Part shown: positions 9,025 through 18,036 of the stretch, one piece after another
Position numbering within the stretch: position 1 is the first letter of the stretch
Layout: each line of letters starts with the position of its first letter
Assembly (NCBI GenBank): GCA_017475265.1
Contig: JAFVFY010000085.1
Span: forward strand, 1 to 48,603
DNA length: 48,603 nucleotides
Source: Prevotella sp.
GTDB taxonomy: Bacteria > Bacteroidota > Bacteroidia > Bacteroidales > Bacteroidaceae
Reading direction: 5' to 3'
The notes under the pieces: model-generated
What the model was told of the DNA's origin: nothing
What the model saw: the letters and a program-made list of their open reading frames with translations, nothing else
Databases searched by the model: none
Position numbers and translations under genes: made by a program

Positions 9025-11874
9025 ATGAAACGTTTCCTCACTTTCGCATTCTGCTTCCTGAATCTTTCGCTTTCCCTTTCGTCGCAGCCTGTCGACCGTG
9101 GCTTTATTCACCCCGGCGGACTGCATACCCAGGCCGACTTCGATCGTGTTAAGGCTCAGCTGGCCAACGGCAACGAGAAAGTAGGACAGGCCTTCGCCAA
9201 GCTGAAGGCCGCAGCCTACGCCCAGCCGTCAGTCCAGACTAACCCCGTGGAGACCATCGTTCGCGGAGGCGGCAGCGGCGAGAACTACATGAACGCCGCC
9301 CGAGGTGCTGCCATGGCCTATCAAAACGCTTTGCGATGGAAGATTGAGGATAACGCTCAATGCGCCAAGGCCGCCGTGCGCATACTCATGGCCTGGGCCA
9401 GGACGACGAAGGCCATAGGCGGCGACACCAACTACGCCCTGGCCGCAGGACTCTACGGCTACCAGTTTGCCCAGGCTGCCGAACTAATGCGCGACTACGA
9501 GGGCTGGAGCCGCGAGGACTTCAAGACGTTCCAGGAGTGGATGCTCACCTTGTGGTATCCCTCCAGCCTGGGGTTCCTTCGTGGGCGTAACGGCACGTGG
9601 GAGAACGGCGGCAAGTGGTGGCAGGCGCCGGGACACTACTGGAGCAACTGGGGGCTGTGCAACGCCCTCTGCCTCGTCAGCATCGGTGTGCTCTGCGACG
9701 ACGTGTTCATCTACAACCAAGGGCTGTCGTTCTTCAAGTATGACCAAGTGGGCAACTTCACCAATCCCCCGACGATGCACGAGGTGACAGGCCACGGCGA
9801 ATCCGACGGAACCCTGTGCATCCACAACGACGGACTGACAGAGTTTCTCGGCAATCTCGTGGTGACCGATGTGGAGAGCCCTCTGGAGACAGCTGCCTAC
9901 GGACGTCTGGGGCAGATGAACGAGAGTGGACGAGACACAGGCCATTCTGCTATGGCCCTGGGACTGGCCATCGATTTGGCCAAGATGGGCTGGAACCAGG
10001 GTGACGACCTCTTCGCCTATCTGGACCATCGGCTGGTCTCTGGCATCGAGTTTGTGGCGGCACAGACCCAGAGTGTGGAAGGGCTTCCGTGGACAAACTA
10101 TCTGTACGGAAGCAACGGTTATTTCTACAGCGACGGGCGTGCCTGGCTGATGACCGGTCCTGCCCTCGGCGCACAGACGCGTCCCTACTGGGGCACCGTC
10201 ATCGGCATCTACGAAGGGGTGAAGGGCGTTAGAATGCCTTTCTCCGAAATATCTTATACCCAGATGGGCATCGACGAGGGCGCTCTGGGCAGCACCAGCG
10301 GAGGCTACGACCACATGGGCTACAGCGTGCTGATGAACACCCGCGACGAGCAGCTCTGTCCTGCCGACAAGGTTCCCACAGAACTGTCGCCGAAGATGGA
10401 ATACAGTCAGGCGCTCACGGCCAGCCTCATCCCCAGCCTTGCCAAAGAGAAAGCCCGAGGAATGGTCAGCGGCCAGACGCTCCTGCACAACGAACTGGGA
10501 GGCCTCGTCAACACCTTCGCCATTAACAACAACACGTGCCCGCCCTCTGGACAGACGCTGAAGCTCATGCCGCAGCTGCCTGACAGCGAAGAGGACACTG
10601 GCCGCTGGCTCTGGAACACGGGCGAGACGACGCGCGACATCACCGTCACCACCGACAAGAGCTTCGTCTACCGCGTCACTTACACCAACCGGAACGGCAT
10701 CCAGAGTCAGTTATGCTTCCCCATCGCCGCGAAAGGCGACTGCACACCCGACGGACTCACGCCAAACATCACCTACGACGGTACGGTATATGAAGCCAAC
10801 TCAGAGATTTCGGTACTCTATGGCAAGACAGCCACCCTCAGCGTAAAGCCCACCGTGGGTTGGGGCACCTACAAATGGACCACCGGAGCCACCACAGAGA
10901 ATGTCAACATCACTAACATCAAGGAAGACCGAGACATCAGCGTCACCTTCACCAATCAGGGAGGAGCCGTTACCACCCAGTCGTTCCACATCCATGTCAT
11001 CATGGCCACCCCCTACTACACCATTGGCGAAAAGACCATCGAAGGCACAGACATCATAGTCGAGCAGGGCGCCAGCGTGACCCTCGGCCTGACCACACCC
11101 ACTATCATCACCGCCTCGAAGGTGTCGTGGAGCGACGGCAAAGGCTCCGCCGACTTAGCTGACTATCACGGCAAGACGCTCACCCTGGAAAACCTGCAGA
11201 CCAGCGGCCAATACACGGCCTCCTTTAACCTTGGCGGCACAGACTACGTCTTCACCTTCAACGTTTTTGTCAAAGCTGCCACAACTATCATCCAGCCAGG
11301 CGATTATCTCATTCAAGAGGCCGAGAACGGACGATTGCTCACCGGTCACGGGAAGAGTCAGCCCGTCACCTTCGAGGAAGGCCTCATGACTGGAGGGGAT
11401 TTGCAGTCCCCTGTTCCCGGCGAAGGGCAAACGTGGTTCATCGACACCAACGGCACGCGCTATGCCCTTATCAGCCTTCCCGACAGCCTGGGCCTGGGCA
11501 CTACGACAAGACTGTTCAGCAGCCTCTACTACTCTTTCTACCTTGACTCTGCCGTAGGTACTGACCGCTATGCCATTCACTCCGGCACATCATCGGCAAC
11601 AAGCAAATACTGGACAGTCGATAACGACGGCACCCTGCTCACCACGAGCACCCAGCTTACCGCTTTTCCCTTTCGGCTCATCCCCTTACAAAAGACAAAG
11701 GACGGCGATGTGAATGGCGACGGCACCGTCGATGTGGCCGACATAGCTGCCATCATCGACGTCATGGCCACCGTTCCCGATGCGTCAGCATCGGGCAATG
11801 CCGACGTAAACGCCGACGGAGCAGTCGACGTGGCCGACATAGCTGCCATCATCGACATCATGGCCACCATTTAG
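9025..11874 (+). CDS. Secreted alginate-lyase-like protein with dockerin-like tail
   Basis: A 949-residue exported protein. After a signal peptide (to about residue 20) comes an alpha-helical domain of the alginate_lyase type, starting HPGGLHTQADFDRVK and running to about residue 400, with WENGGKWWQAPGHYWSNW and other aromatic patches. This points to a polysaccharide lyase acting on uronic-acid polymers; the exact PL family and substrate cannot be fixed by eye. Residues about 500-760 are beta-rich repeats, probably Ig-like. The end (about 893-949) has two dockerin-like calcium-binding repeats, DVNGDGTVDVADI and DVNADGAVDVADI. It is monocistronic, with its own promoter at 8982. Confidence 0.75.
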   Translation: MKRFLTFAFCFLNLSLSLSSQPVDRGFIHPGGLHTQADFDRVKAQLANGNEKVGQAFAKLKAAAYAQPSVQTNPVETIVRGGGSGENYMNAARGAAMAYQNALRWKIEDNAQCAKAAVRILMAWARTTKAIGGDTNYALAAGLYGYQFAQAAELMRDYEGWSREDFKTFQEWMLTLWYPSSLGFLRGRNGTWENGGKWWQAPGHYWSNWGLCNALCLVSIGVLCDDVFIYNQGLSFFKYDQVGNFTNPPTMHEVTGHGESDGTLCIHNDGLTEFLGNLVVTDVESPLETAAYGRLGQMNESGRDTGHSAMALGLAIDLAKMGWNQGDDLFAYLDHRLVSGIEFVAAQTQSVEGLPWTNYLYGSNGYFYSDGRAWLMTGPALGAQTRPYWGTVIGIYEGVKGVRMPFSEISYTQMGIDEGALGSTSGGYDHMGYSVLMNTRDEQLCPADKVPTELSPKMEYSQALTASLIPSLAKEKARGMVSGQTLLHNELGGLVNTFAINNNTCPPSGQTLKLMPQLPDSEEDTGRWLWNTGETTRDITVTTDKSFVYRVTYTNRNGIQSQLCFPIAAKGDCTPDGLTPNITYDGTVYEANSEISVLYGKTATLSVKPTVGWGTYKWTTGATTENVNITNIKEDRDISVTFTNQGGAVTTQSFHIHVIMATPYYTIGEKTIEGTDIIVEQGASVTLGLTTPTIITASKVSWSDGKGSADLADYHGKTLTLENLQTSGQYTASFNLGGTDYVFTFNVFVKAATTIIQPGDYLIQEAENGRLLTGHGKSQPVTFEEGLMTGGDLQSPVPGEGQTWFIDTNGTRYALISLPDSLGLGTTTRLFSSLYYSFYLDSAVGTDRYAIHSGTSSATSKYWTVDNDGTLLTTSTQLTAFPFRLIPLQKTKDGDVNGDGTVDVADIAAIIDVMATVPDASASGNADVNADGAVDVADIAAIIDIMATI

Positions 11875-11960
11875 CTTGTCTGATTCCGCACACTTTTATT
11901 ACAGGAGTCAGTCAATCTTTATTCCCGACATAATCAGTGGCTGTGTGCTCACAAAACATT

Positions 11961-12048
11961 GAGACGTCCAAACCCTGGGTTTGAGACGTCCAAACCTATA
12001 GTTTAAGCCGTTCAAAGTCAGGATTTGAGCCGTCCCAAGTCTAGGCTT
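11961..12048. repeat. 22-bp module array
   Basis: Four consecutive units of exactly 22 bp (11961, 11983, 12005, 12027). Units 1 and 2 begin gagacgtccaaacc. Units 3 and 4 carry aagccgttcaaagtc and gagccgtcccaagtc. The gccgt core is shared with the arrays at 8764, 31,502 and 45,046. Confidence 0.8.
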
Positions 12049-12103
12049 TTTCGGAAAAAAGCTATTTTTTCATAAAACTTTCTTTCATTTATAAAAAAAA
12101 CAT

Positions 12104-12111
12104 TACCTTTG
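12104..12111 (+). promoter_or_regulatory. Promoter -7 box for the BspA-like gene
   Basis: TACCTTTG followed by CACGG matches the Bacteroidota -7 consensus. It lies about 390 bp before the ATG at 12,502, implying an unusually long leader. Confidence 0.65.
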
Positions 12112-12501
12112 CACGGAAATTCAAAAACAACGGACATTTTAATCGAACAAAAATACGAAGCCATTTCCTTAACGCCAATCTCTACAAGCACAATTTAAGG
12201 TATTTCTAAATGAAGATTTCCCTCTATGGATGGCATCGAACATAAATAGACATTGTTATACAATCTAGTCTTATGCTTATGGAAAAGAACTACACTGACA
12301 GACTGGAGTTGGGGCACTTTTCTGGCCCCCCTCAACTTTTATCAACAGGCGACAATATACTCTTTACCATTTAACCTATATGGTGTATAGATAATAGATG
12401 TAGTACAGCCTGCCCATTAACTATTATTGCGTTTTTTACCATTAAGTCATTGGGGGGAGATGATAAACGTAAAGAAAAGGTTAGCGAAATTTAATTACTA
12501 A
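12112..12501 (+). other. Long 5' leader with a possible 31-codon ORF
   Basis: This gene-free, AT-rich stretch separates the promoter from the start codon at 12,502. It holds a possible small ORF at 12,279-12,374 (starts MEKNYTDRLELGHFSG) and a GTTGGGGC/GGCCCC hairpin inside it. The peptide matches nothing I recognise and the ORF may be chance. Otherwise I see no feature. Confidence 0.3.
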
Positions 12502-15500
12502 ATGAAAATAACGATATTATTCGTCTCGATGTTCTTAGCGTTGTTTGCAAGGGCAGATAATACCATGGAAATTGATGGTATATGGTACAGTCTTATCTCT
12601 AATACCAAAATAGCTGTAGTTATTAATAATCCCAACAAGTACACAGGCAATGTAGTGATTCCCAGCTCAGTGAATTACAACGGACTGGAATACAGTGTGA
12701 CTAGCATAGGAAACGGTGCTTTCTCTAATTGCAGTGGGCTGACCTCAATCACGATTCCTAATAGTGTAACTAGCATAGGATACGCTGCTTTTTATGATTG
12801 CACCAACCTAACCTCCATTACTATTCCCCAAAGTGTGGTAAGTATAGGTGCTACGGCTTTCAAAGGTACTGCTTGGTATAACAAACAGCCTGATGGTCTT
12901 ATTTATGCTGGAAAAGTTGTATTAAAGTATAAAGGAACTATATCCAGTAACGCCAAAATCACTTTAGATGAAGGAACTTTGGGAATAGCTGACAACGCTT
13001 TCGAAGGTAGTAGCATAACCTCCATCATAATTCCAACTAGTGTTATTAACATTGGAAGCGAAGCTTTTCGAAGTAGCAGATTAGTCTCCATTACTATTCC
13101 CAACAGTGTTATAAAACTAGGACATCATGCTTTCTACAGTTGTTCTCAATTGGCCTCTGTGACGATATCCAACAGTCTAAAAGAAATAGAATCTGATTCT
13201 TTTGCGTTTTGCGTAAAATTATCTTCTGTCACCATTCCCAAAAGCGTAATTAGTATAGGATATATGGCTTTCTGGCAATGTATTGAATTGAAGACCATAA
13301 CTATTCCCAACAGTGTTACGAGTATAGACTTAAGGGCCTTCTCAGGAACAGCATGGGAAGATAATTTGCCCAATGGTTTGGTTTATGTAGGAAAGGTAGC
13401 ATATAAGTTCAAAGGTTCTATGCCTGATAATACTACAATTACACTTGAAGAAGGAACTATAAGTATAGCCAGTGGAGCTTTTTCTAGTTGTAGCGGTCTG
13501 ACATCCATCACGATTCCTAACAGCGTGAAACACATAGGACGTCAAGCTTTTATGGGCTGCAGGAACCTAACCTCCATCACAATTCCCAACAATGTGACAA
13601 CAATAGGAAGTGAAACTTTCTCTGGTTGCAGCTGCCTGACCTCTATATTAATAGGTATAGGTGTATCGAACATAGGCCAGAATGCTTTCTATGGCAATGA
13701 CCTGGGCTCTATTAAGGTGGAAAACGGCAACAAAGTTTTTGACTCTCGTAACGATTGTAATGCTATCATCGAGACAGCAACAAATAAACTAGTTTTAGGA
13801 TGTAAGAAAACAGTTATTCCTAATAGTGTAACGGGTATAGGAGAAAGTGCTTTTCAGAATTGTTTTCTATTGAAATCAATAAATATTCCCAACAGCGTGA
13901 CAACTATCGGGAACTATGCTTTTAAAGATTGCTTTCGCCTGAAATCAATTACAATTCCAAATTCTATAACAAACATAGGAGCCTATGCATTTGGTGATTG
14001 CGATCAGTTGAAAACAGTTTATTCTTACATTACTGAACCAACTAAAGTTCAAATTCAGGCTTCTTCTTTCAGTAATATATATTTGGATTTTGACCTCTAC
14101 GTTCCTAAAGGAACCAAACATCTTTATGAAACTATTGACGGTTGGAATGTTTTCCCAAATATTTTTGAAATTGGTGTCACAAAAAAGAGTGATGTAAACG
14201 AAGATGGCAGTGTTGACGTAGCTGACATATCCTCTGTCATCTCCTTCATGTCTAATAGGATCGGTTCTAAAGACAGAAATGACGTGAACGATGACGGAAC
14301 GGTTGATGTGGCTGACATATCTTCTATTATAACTATGATGAGAGACAGTTCTTATGATTATTTAAAGGAAAAAGGTAATCAAACTGTTCTGGTATATGTT
14401 GCTGGTGACAATAACCTTACTTCTAACGGTCATAATTATTTAACTACAGACCTCAAGGAGATGATGAAAGGTTCACGAAGGCTGGACGAAAATGATAATT
14501 TAATATTATTCATTGATGAATACGGTAGAAATCCTTATTTCCTAAAACTGGAAAATGGTGATACTGTGCGACTGGAATCTATGCCATTAGAAGTGAAAAG
14601 CAGTAACGCTGAAACACTATATGAGGCCATGAAATACGCTCAAGAATCTTTCCCTGCAGATAGCTACGGACTCGTCCTCTGGGGAATTGCCGACAGTTGG
14701 CTCATTCACAATAGTCCTTCTTCCTCTACAAACAAGGCTCCTCATAAGGCTTTTGGCTTAGACAATACCGAAGGCCGTACTTGGATGGACATCCTTGATA
14801 TGGCAAGGGCGCTGGAACGACTGCCCAAGCTGAAGTTCATCTTCGCCGACTGCGGCAATTTCCTGTGTGTGGAGAATGTTTACGAACTACGCAAATGTGC
14901 CGACTATATCATCGGATCGGCAGCGGAGATTCCGGCCGAGGGTGCTCCCTACCAAACCGTCGTGCCCGCCATGTTTAGCCAAGATAGCACTTTTTACAAG
15001 CATGTCGTCCGCGCATATTTCGCGCAGACCTCTAACGGCTACAAGGTGCCCCTGGCCGCCGTCAAAACCAGCGAACTTGACAATCTGGCAAGCACAACGG
15101 CCGCAACTCTCCAGTCCTTCGCCAATCACATTGAGCTCGACGAGGACGGATGCCGATACCCCGATGTCAGCGACCTTATCTTCTACTACGACCACACACA
15201 GTTCGACATGCAGGACTTCATGCTACGCTTTGCCTCGGAAGCACAATACAAGGAATGGAAGCGCGTCTTCGACAAGGCCGTTCCCTACCACACCTTTACC
15301 ACTGTGTGGATGGCAAACCACGTCTACCCCTCACCCTATAACGAGATGGAGTTCGCCGACTTCACCATCACCGAGGAGCGGCTGGGTGCCATCGGCATGT
15401 ATGTTCCGCAGACCGACGCCGACCAAGCAAGGTGGAACAGGTTTTACCAGATAAACCTGAACAAAAGCATGAGCCAGATGAACAGCGAAATAAAGCAGAT

Positions 15501-15543
15501 GCAGTGGTATCATGCCGCGCAATTGGACAAAATGGGATGGTAA
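12502..15543 (+). CDS. BspA-like LRR protein with dockerin-like and clostripain-like domains
   Basis: A 1013-residue secreted protein with a signal peptide of about 18 residues. Residues about 55-540 are BspA/LRR_5 leucine-rich repeats, with many LTSITIPNSVTSIG copies. Residues about 563-613 are two dockerin-like repeats, DVNEDGSVDVADI and DVNDDGTVDVADI. From about 620 there is a clostripain (C11) peptidase-like domain: VLVYVAGDNNL, YGLVLWG and IPAEGAPYQ. The catalytic Cys is kept (C784 in FADCGNF), but the usual catalytic His after LWG is Ile (I729), so proteolysis is doubtful. The LRR part is AT-rich, whereas the last 800 bp are GC-rich like the neighbours, suggesting a mosaic gene. A surface adhesin role is inferred from BspA relatives. 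Confidence 0.85.
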   Translation: MKITILFVSMFLALFARADNTMEIDGIWYSLISNTKIAVVINNPNKYTGNVVIPSSVNYNGLEYSVTSIGNGAFSNCSGLTSITIPNSVTSIGYAAFYDCTNLTSITIPQSVVSIGATAFKGTAWYNKQPDGLIYAGKVVLKYKGTISSNAKITLDEGTLGIADNAFEGSSITSIIIPTSVINIGSEAFRSSRLVSITIPNSVIKLGHHAFYSCSQLASVTISNSLKEIESDSFAFCVKLSSVTIPKSVISIGYMAFWQCIELKTITIPNSVTSIDLRAFSGTAWEDNLPNGLVYVGKVAYKFKGSMPDNTTITLEEGTISIASGAFSSCSGLTSITIPNSVKHIGRQAFMGCRNLTSITIPNNVTTIGSETFSGCSCLTSILIGIGVSNIGQNAFYGNDLGSIKVENGNKVFDSRNDCNAIIETATNKLVLGCKKTVIPNSVTGIGESAFQNCFLLKSINIPNSVTTIGNYAFKDCFRLKSITIPNSITNIGAYAFGDCDQLKTVYSYITEPTKVQIQASSFSNIYLDFDLYVPKGTKHLYETIDGWNVFPNIFEIGVTKKSDVNEDGSVDVADISSVISFMSNRIGSKDRNDVNDDGTVDVADISSIITMMRDSSYDYLKEKGNQTVLVYVAGDNNLTSNGHNYLTTDLKEMMKGSRRLDENDNLILFIDEYGRNPYFLKLENGDTVRLESMPLEVKSSNAETLYEAMKYAQESFPADSYGLVLWGIADSWLIHNSPSSSTNKAPHKAFGLDNTEGRTWMDILDMARALERLPKLKFIFADCGNFLCVENVYELRKCADYIIGSAAEIPAEGAPYQTVVPAMFSQDSTFYKHVVRAYFAQTSNGYKVPLAAVKTSELDNLASTTAATLQSFANHIELDEDGCRYPDVSDLIFYYDHTQFDMQDFMLRFASEAQYKEWKRVFDKAVPYHTFTTVWMANHVYPSPYNEMEFADFTITEERLGAIGMYVPQTDADQARWNRFYQINLNKSMSQMNSEIKQMQWYHAAQLDKMGW

Positions 15544-15823
15544 ATTTAACAGCTTTTTCAAAACCCATCGGTAATGAGCATTGCTTTACCTTGTCAACAC
15601 TGTTTATATTATTAGCAGGATTACCGTAAAAAACTATTTGACGTGTTGTTATTTTTTTTTTATAATTGACGATATAAGAACTATTATAAAAGGCGATGAA
15701 ACCCGTACGTTGGAAGTAAAGAAAACAACGGGCGACCCAGAAACTCCAAACCATCCGATGCAATCATATTATCTAACCGCTAATATTAGAAAAGTTTGAT
15801 TTAAATAATAGTAAAAAAGAAAT

Positions 15824-17920
15824 ATGGAAGTGAAACAGTACAAACGTTACACCGTCACCTCGGCGCTGCCCTACGCCAACGGCGGTGTGCATATCGGACA
15901 CCTGGCCGGGGTTTACGTGCCGGCCGACATCTACGTGCGCTATCTCAGGGCAAAGAAGCGCGAGGTCATGTTCATCGGAGGAAGCGACGAGCACGGAGTG
16001 CCTATCACCATCCGCGCACGCAAGGAGGGCATCACACCGCAGGACGTGGTGAACCGCTACCACGCCATGATTCGTGACTCATTCGACGAGTTCGGCATCT
16101 CCTTCGACGTATACAGCCGCACGACTTCAAAGACGCACCACCAGTTTGCCGCCGAGTGGTTCCGCAAACTCTACGACGAGGGCAAGCTAACGGAGGAGAC
16201 GACGACGCAGCTCTATGACGAGGAGGCCAAGCAGTTCCTCGCCGACCGTTACGTGACGGGCGAGTGCCCCCATTGCCACAACCAGGGTGCCTACGGCGAC
16301 CAGTGTGAGAAGTGCGGACGCGACCTTTCGCCCACGGAGCTGATTAACCCGAAGTCGACCATCAGCGGCTCGACGCCTGTGCTGAAGGAGACGAAGAACT
16401 GGTATCTGCCCCTGAACGAGTATCAGGAGTGGCTGAAGCAATGGATTCTGGAGGAGCACAAGGAGTGGCGGCCAAATGTCTACGGACAGTGCAAGTCGTG
16501 GCTCGACATGGACCTGCAGCCCCGCGCCATGACCCGCGACCTCGACTGGGGCATCCCCGTGCCTGTGGAGGGAGCAGAAGGAAAAGTGCTCTACGTGTGG
16601 TTTGACGCGCCCATCGGCTATGTGTCGAACACGAAGGAGCTCTGTGAGCGTGACCCGCAGCGCTGGGGCTCGTGGCAGAAGTGGTGGCAGGACGAGGACA
16701 CCCGGCTGGTGCACTTCATCGGCAAGGACAACATCGTGTTCCACTGCATCATCTTCCCCGTGATGATGAAGGCGTGGAATGAATGTTCAATGGTCAATGG
16801 TCAATGTTCAATGTTTATCATGCCCGACAACGTTCCCGCCAACGAGTTCCTGAACCTGGAGAACGACAAGATTTCGACTTCGAGGAACTGGGCCGTCTGG
16901 CTGCATGAATACCTCGTGGACTTCCCCGGCAAACAGGACGTGCTGCGCTATGTGCTCACGGCCAACGCCCCCGAGACGAAGGACAACAACTTCACGTGGA
17001 AGGACTTCCAGGACCGCAACAACAACGAGCTGGTGGCCGTCTACGGCAACTTCGTGAACCGCGCCTTGCAGCTCACTCAGAAGTACTGGGAGGGTGTCGT
17101 TCCCGCCCGTGGAGAGCTGCTTGACGTTGACCGTCAAGCCATCGCCGAGTTCAAGGACGTGAAGGAAAAGGTGGAGACGCTGCTGGAGCAGTTCAAGTTC
17201 CGCGACGCACAGTTCGAGGCTATGAACCTCGCCCGTATCGGCAACCGATACATCACCGAGTGTGAGCCCTGGAAAGTTTGGAAAACCGACCCGAAGCGCT
17301 GTGAGACTATCCTGAACATCTGCCTGCAAATCGTGGCTAACCTGAGCATCGCCTTCGGCCCGTTCCTGCCTTTCTCGAGCAACCGTCTGCGCTCGCTCAT
17401 CAACACCAACGACCTCGACTGGGAGCAGCTTGGCAGCATCGACCTCCTGCCAGCCGGTCATCAGCTCAACGAGCCGCAGCTGCTCTTCGAGAAGATTGAC
17501 GACGAGACCATTCAGAAGCAGCTCGACAAGCTCGAATCGACCAAGAAGGCCAACGAGGCCGCTGCATGGGCTCCCGCCGCCATCAAGGACACCGTCAGCT
17601 TCGAGGACTTCGAGAAGCTCGACATCCGCGTTGGCCTCGTGAAGGACTGTCAGGCCGTGAAGAAGTCGAAGAAGCTCTTGCAGTTTACCATCGACGACGG
17701 CACAGGTACCGACCGCACCATCTGCTCAGGCATCGCCCAGTTCTACGAGAACCCCTCCGAGCTCATCGGCCGCCGCATCCTCTTCGTCGCCAACTTCGCC
17801 CCCCGCAAAATGATGGGCATCGAGAGCCAAGGCATGATCCTCTCCGCCGTGGACAGCGACGAGAGCCTCAGCGTGGTCACCACAACGAAGGACGTGAAGC
17901 CCGGCTCACAGGTCGGTTGA
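15824..17920 (+). CDS. metG: Methionyl-tRNA synthetase
   Basis: Charges tRNA-Met. It is 698 residues, with HIGH at 23-26, a zinc-binding CPHC...CEKC knuckle, and the Bacteroidota-style KISTS (349-353) in place of KMSKS. The C-terminal about 110 residues are an EMAP-II-like tRNA-binding domain ([18 protein letters not shown]-type motif). Between the [11 protein letters not shown] helix and ILPDN-like [11 protein letters not shown] there is a short insertion, [13 protein letters not shown], encoded by 7-bp tandem repeats. Most of this spot is invariant in relatives. The 280-bp gap upstream shows no clear promoter. Confidence 0.95.
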   Translation: MEVKQYKRYTVTSALPYANGGVHIGHLAGVYVPADIYVRYLRAKKREVMFIGGSDEHGVPITIRARKEGITPQDVVNRYHAMIRDSFDEFGISFDVYSRTTSKTHHQFAAEWFRKLYDEGKLTEETTTQLYDEEAKQFLADRYVTGECPHCHNQGAYGDQCEKCGRDLSPTELINPKSTISGSTPVLKETKNWYLPLNEYQEWLKQWILEEHKEWRPNVYGQCKSWLDMDLQPRAMTRDLDWGIPVPVEGAEGKVLYVWFDAPIGYVSNTKELCERDPQRWGSWQKWWQDEDTRLVHFIGKDNIVFHCIIFPVMMKAWNECSMVNGQCSMFIMPDNVPANEFLNLENDKISTSRNWAVWLHEYLVDFPGKQDVLRYVLTANAPETKDNNFTWKDFQDRNNNELVAVYGNFVNRALQLTQKYWEGVVPARGELLDVDRQAIAEFKDVKEKVETLLEQFKFRDAQFEAMNLARIGNRYITECEPWKVWKTDPKRCETILNICLQIVANLSIAFGPFLPFSSNRLRSLINTNDLDWEQLGSIDLLPAGHQLNEPQLLFEKIDDETIQKQLDKLESTKKANEAAAWAPAAIKDTVSFEDFEKLDIRVGLVKDCQAVKKSKKLLQFTIDDGTGTDRTICSGIAQFYENPSELIGRRILFVANFAPRKMMGIESQGMILSAVDSDESLSVVTTTKDVKPGSQVG
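16784..16811 (+). repeat. 7-bp tandem repeats in frame within metG
   Basis: Four heptamers, TGTTCAA, TGGTCAA, TGGTCAA and TGTTCAA, lie in frame. They encode part of the [11 protein letters not shown] insertion of methionyl-tRNA synthetase. The same words, on the other strand, make up the array at 48,348. Confidence 0.85.
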
Positions 17921-17938
17921 GTGATTGACAAAGATACA

Positions 17939-17986
17939 AGTATCTATCATTTTGCAACAATTCGGAACGATAGTATCTATCATTTT
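17939..17986 (+). promoter_or_regulatory. Direct repeat upstream of the M28 peptidase promoter
   Basis: The 15-mer AGTATCTATCATTTT occurs at 17939 and 17972, 33 bp apart, just upstream of the -7 box at 17997. Such paired sites often bind a regulator, but no family can be assigned. Confidence 0.4.
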
Positions 17987-17996
17987 ACGACAATAT

Positions 17997-18004
17997 TACC
18001 TTTG
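17997..18004 (+). promoter_or_regulatory. Promoter -7 box for the M28 peptidase gene
   Basis: TACCTTTG, the Bacteroidota -7 consensus, lies 33 bp upstream of the ATG at 18,037. Confidence 0.7.
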
Positions 18005-18036
18005 CGGCGCTTAAACACGATGTGCGAAAGAAAGAT

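Noticed and set aside
9025-11874. Cellulosome component
   Set aside because: Dockerin-like repeats alone do not imply a cellulosome; no cohesin or scaffoldin is seen in the window.
15581-15799. A 72-codon frame before metG
   Set aside because: AT-rich, no ribosome binding site and no similarity that I recognise.
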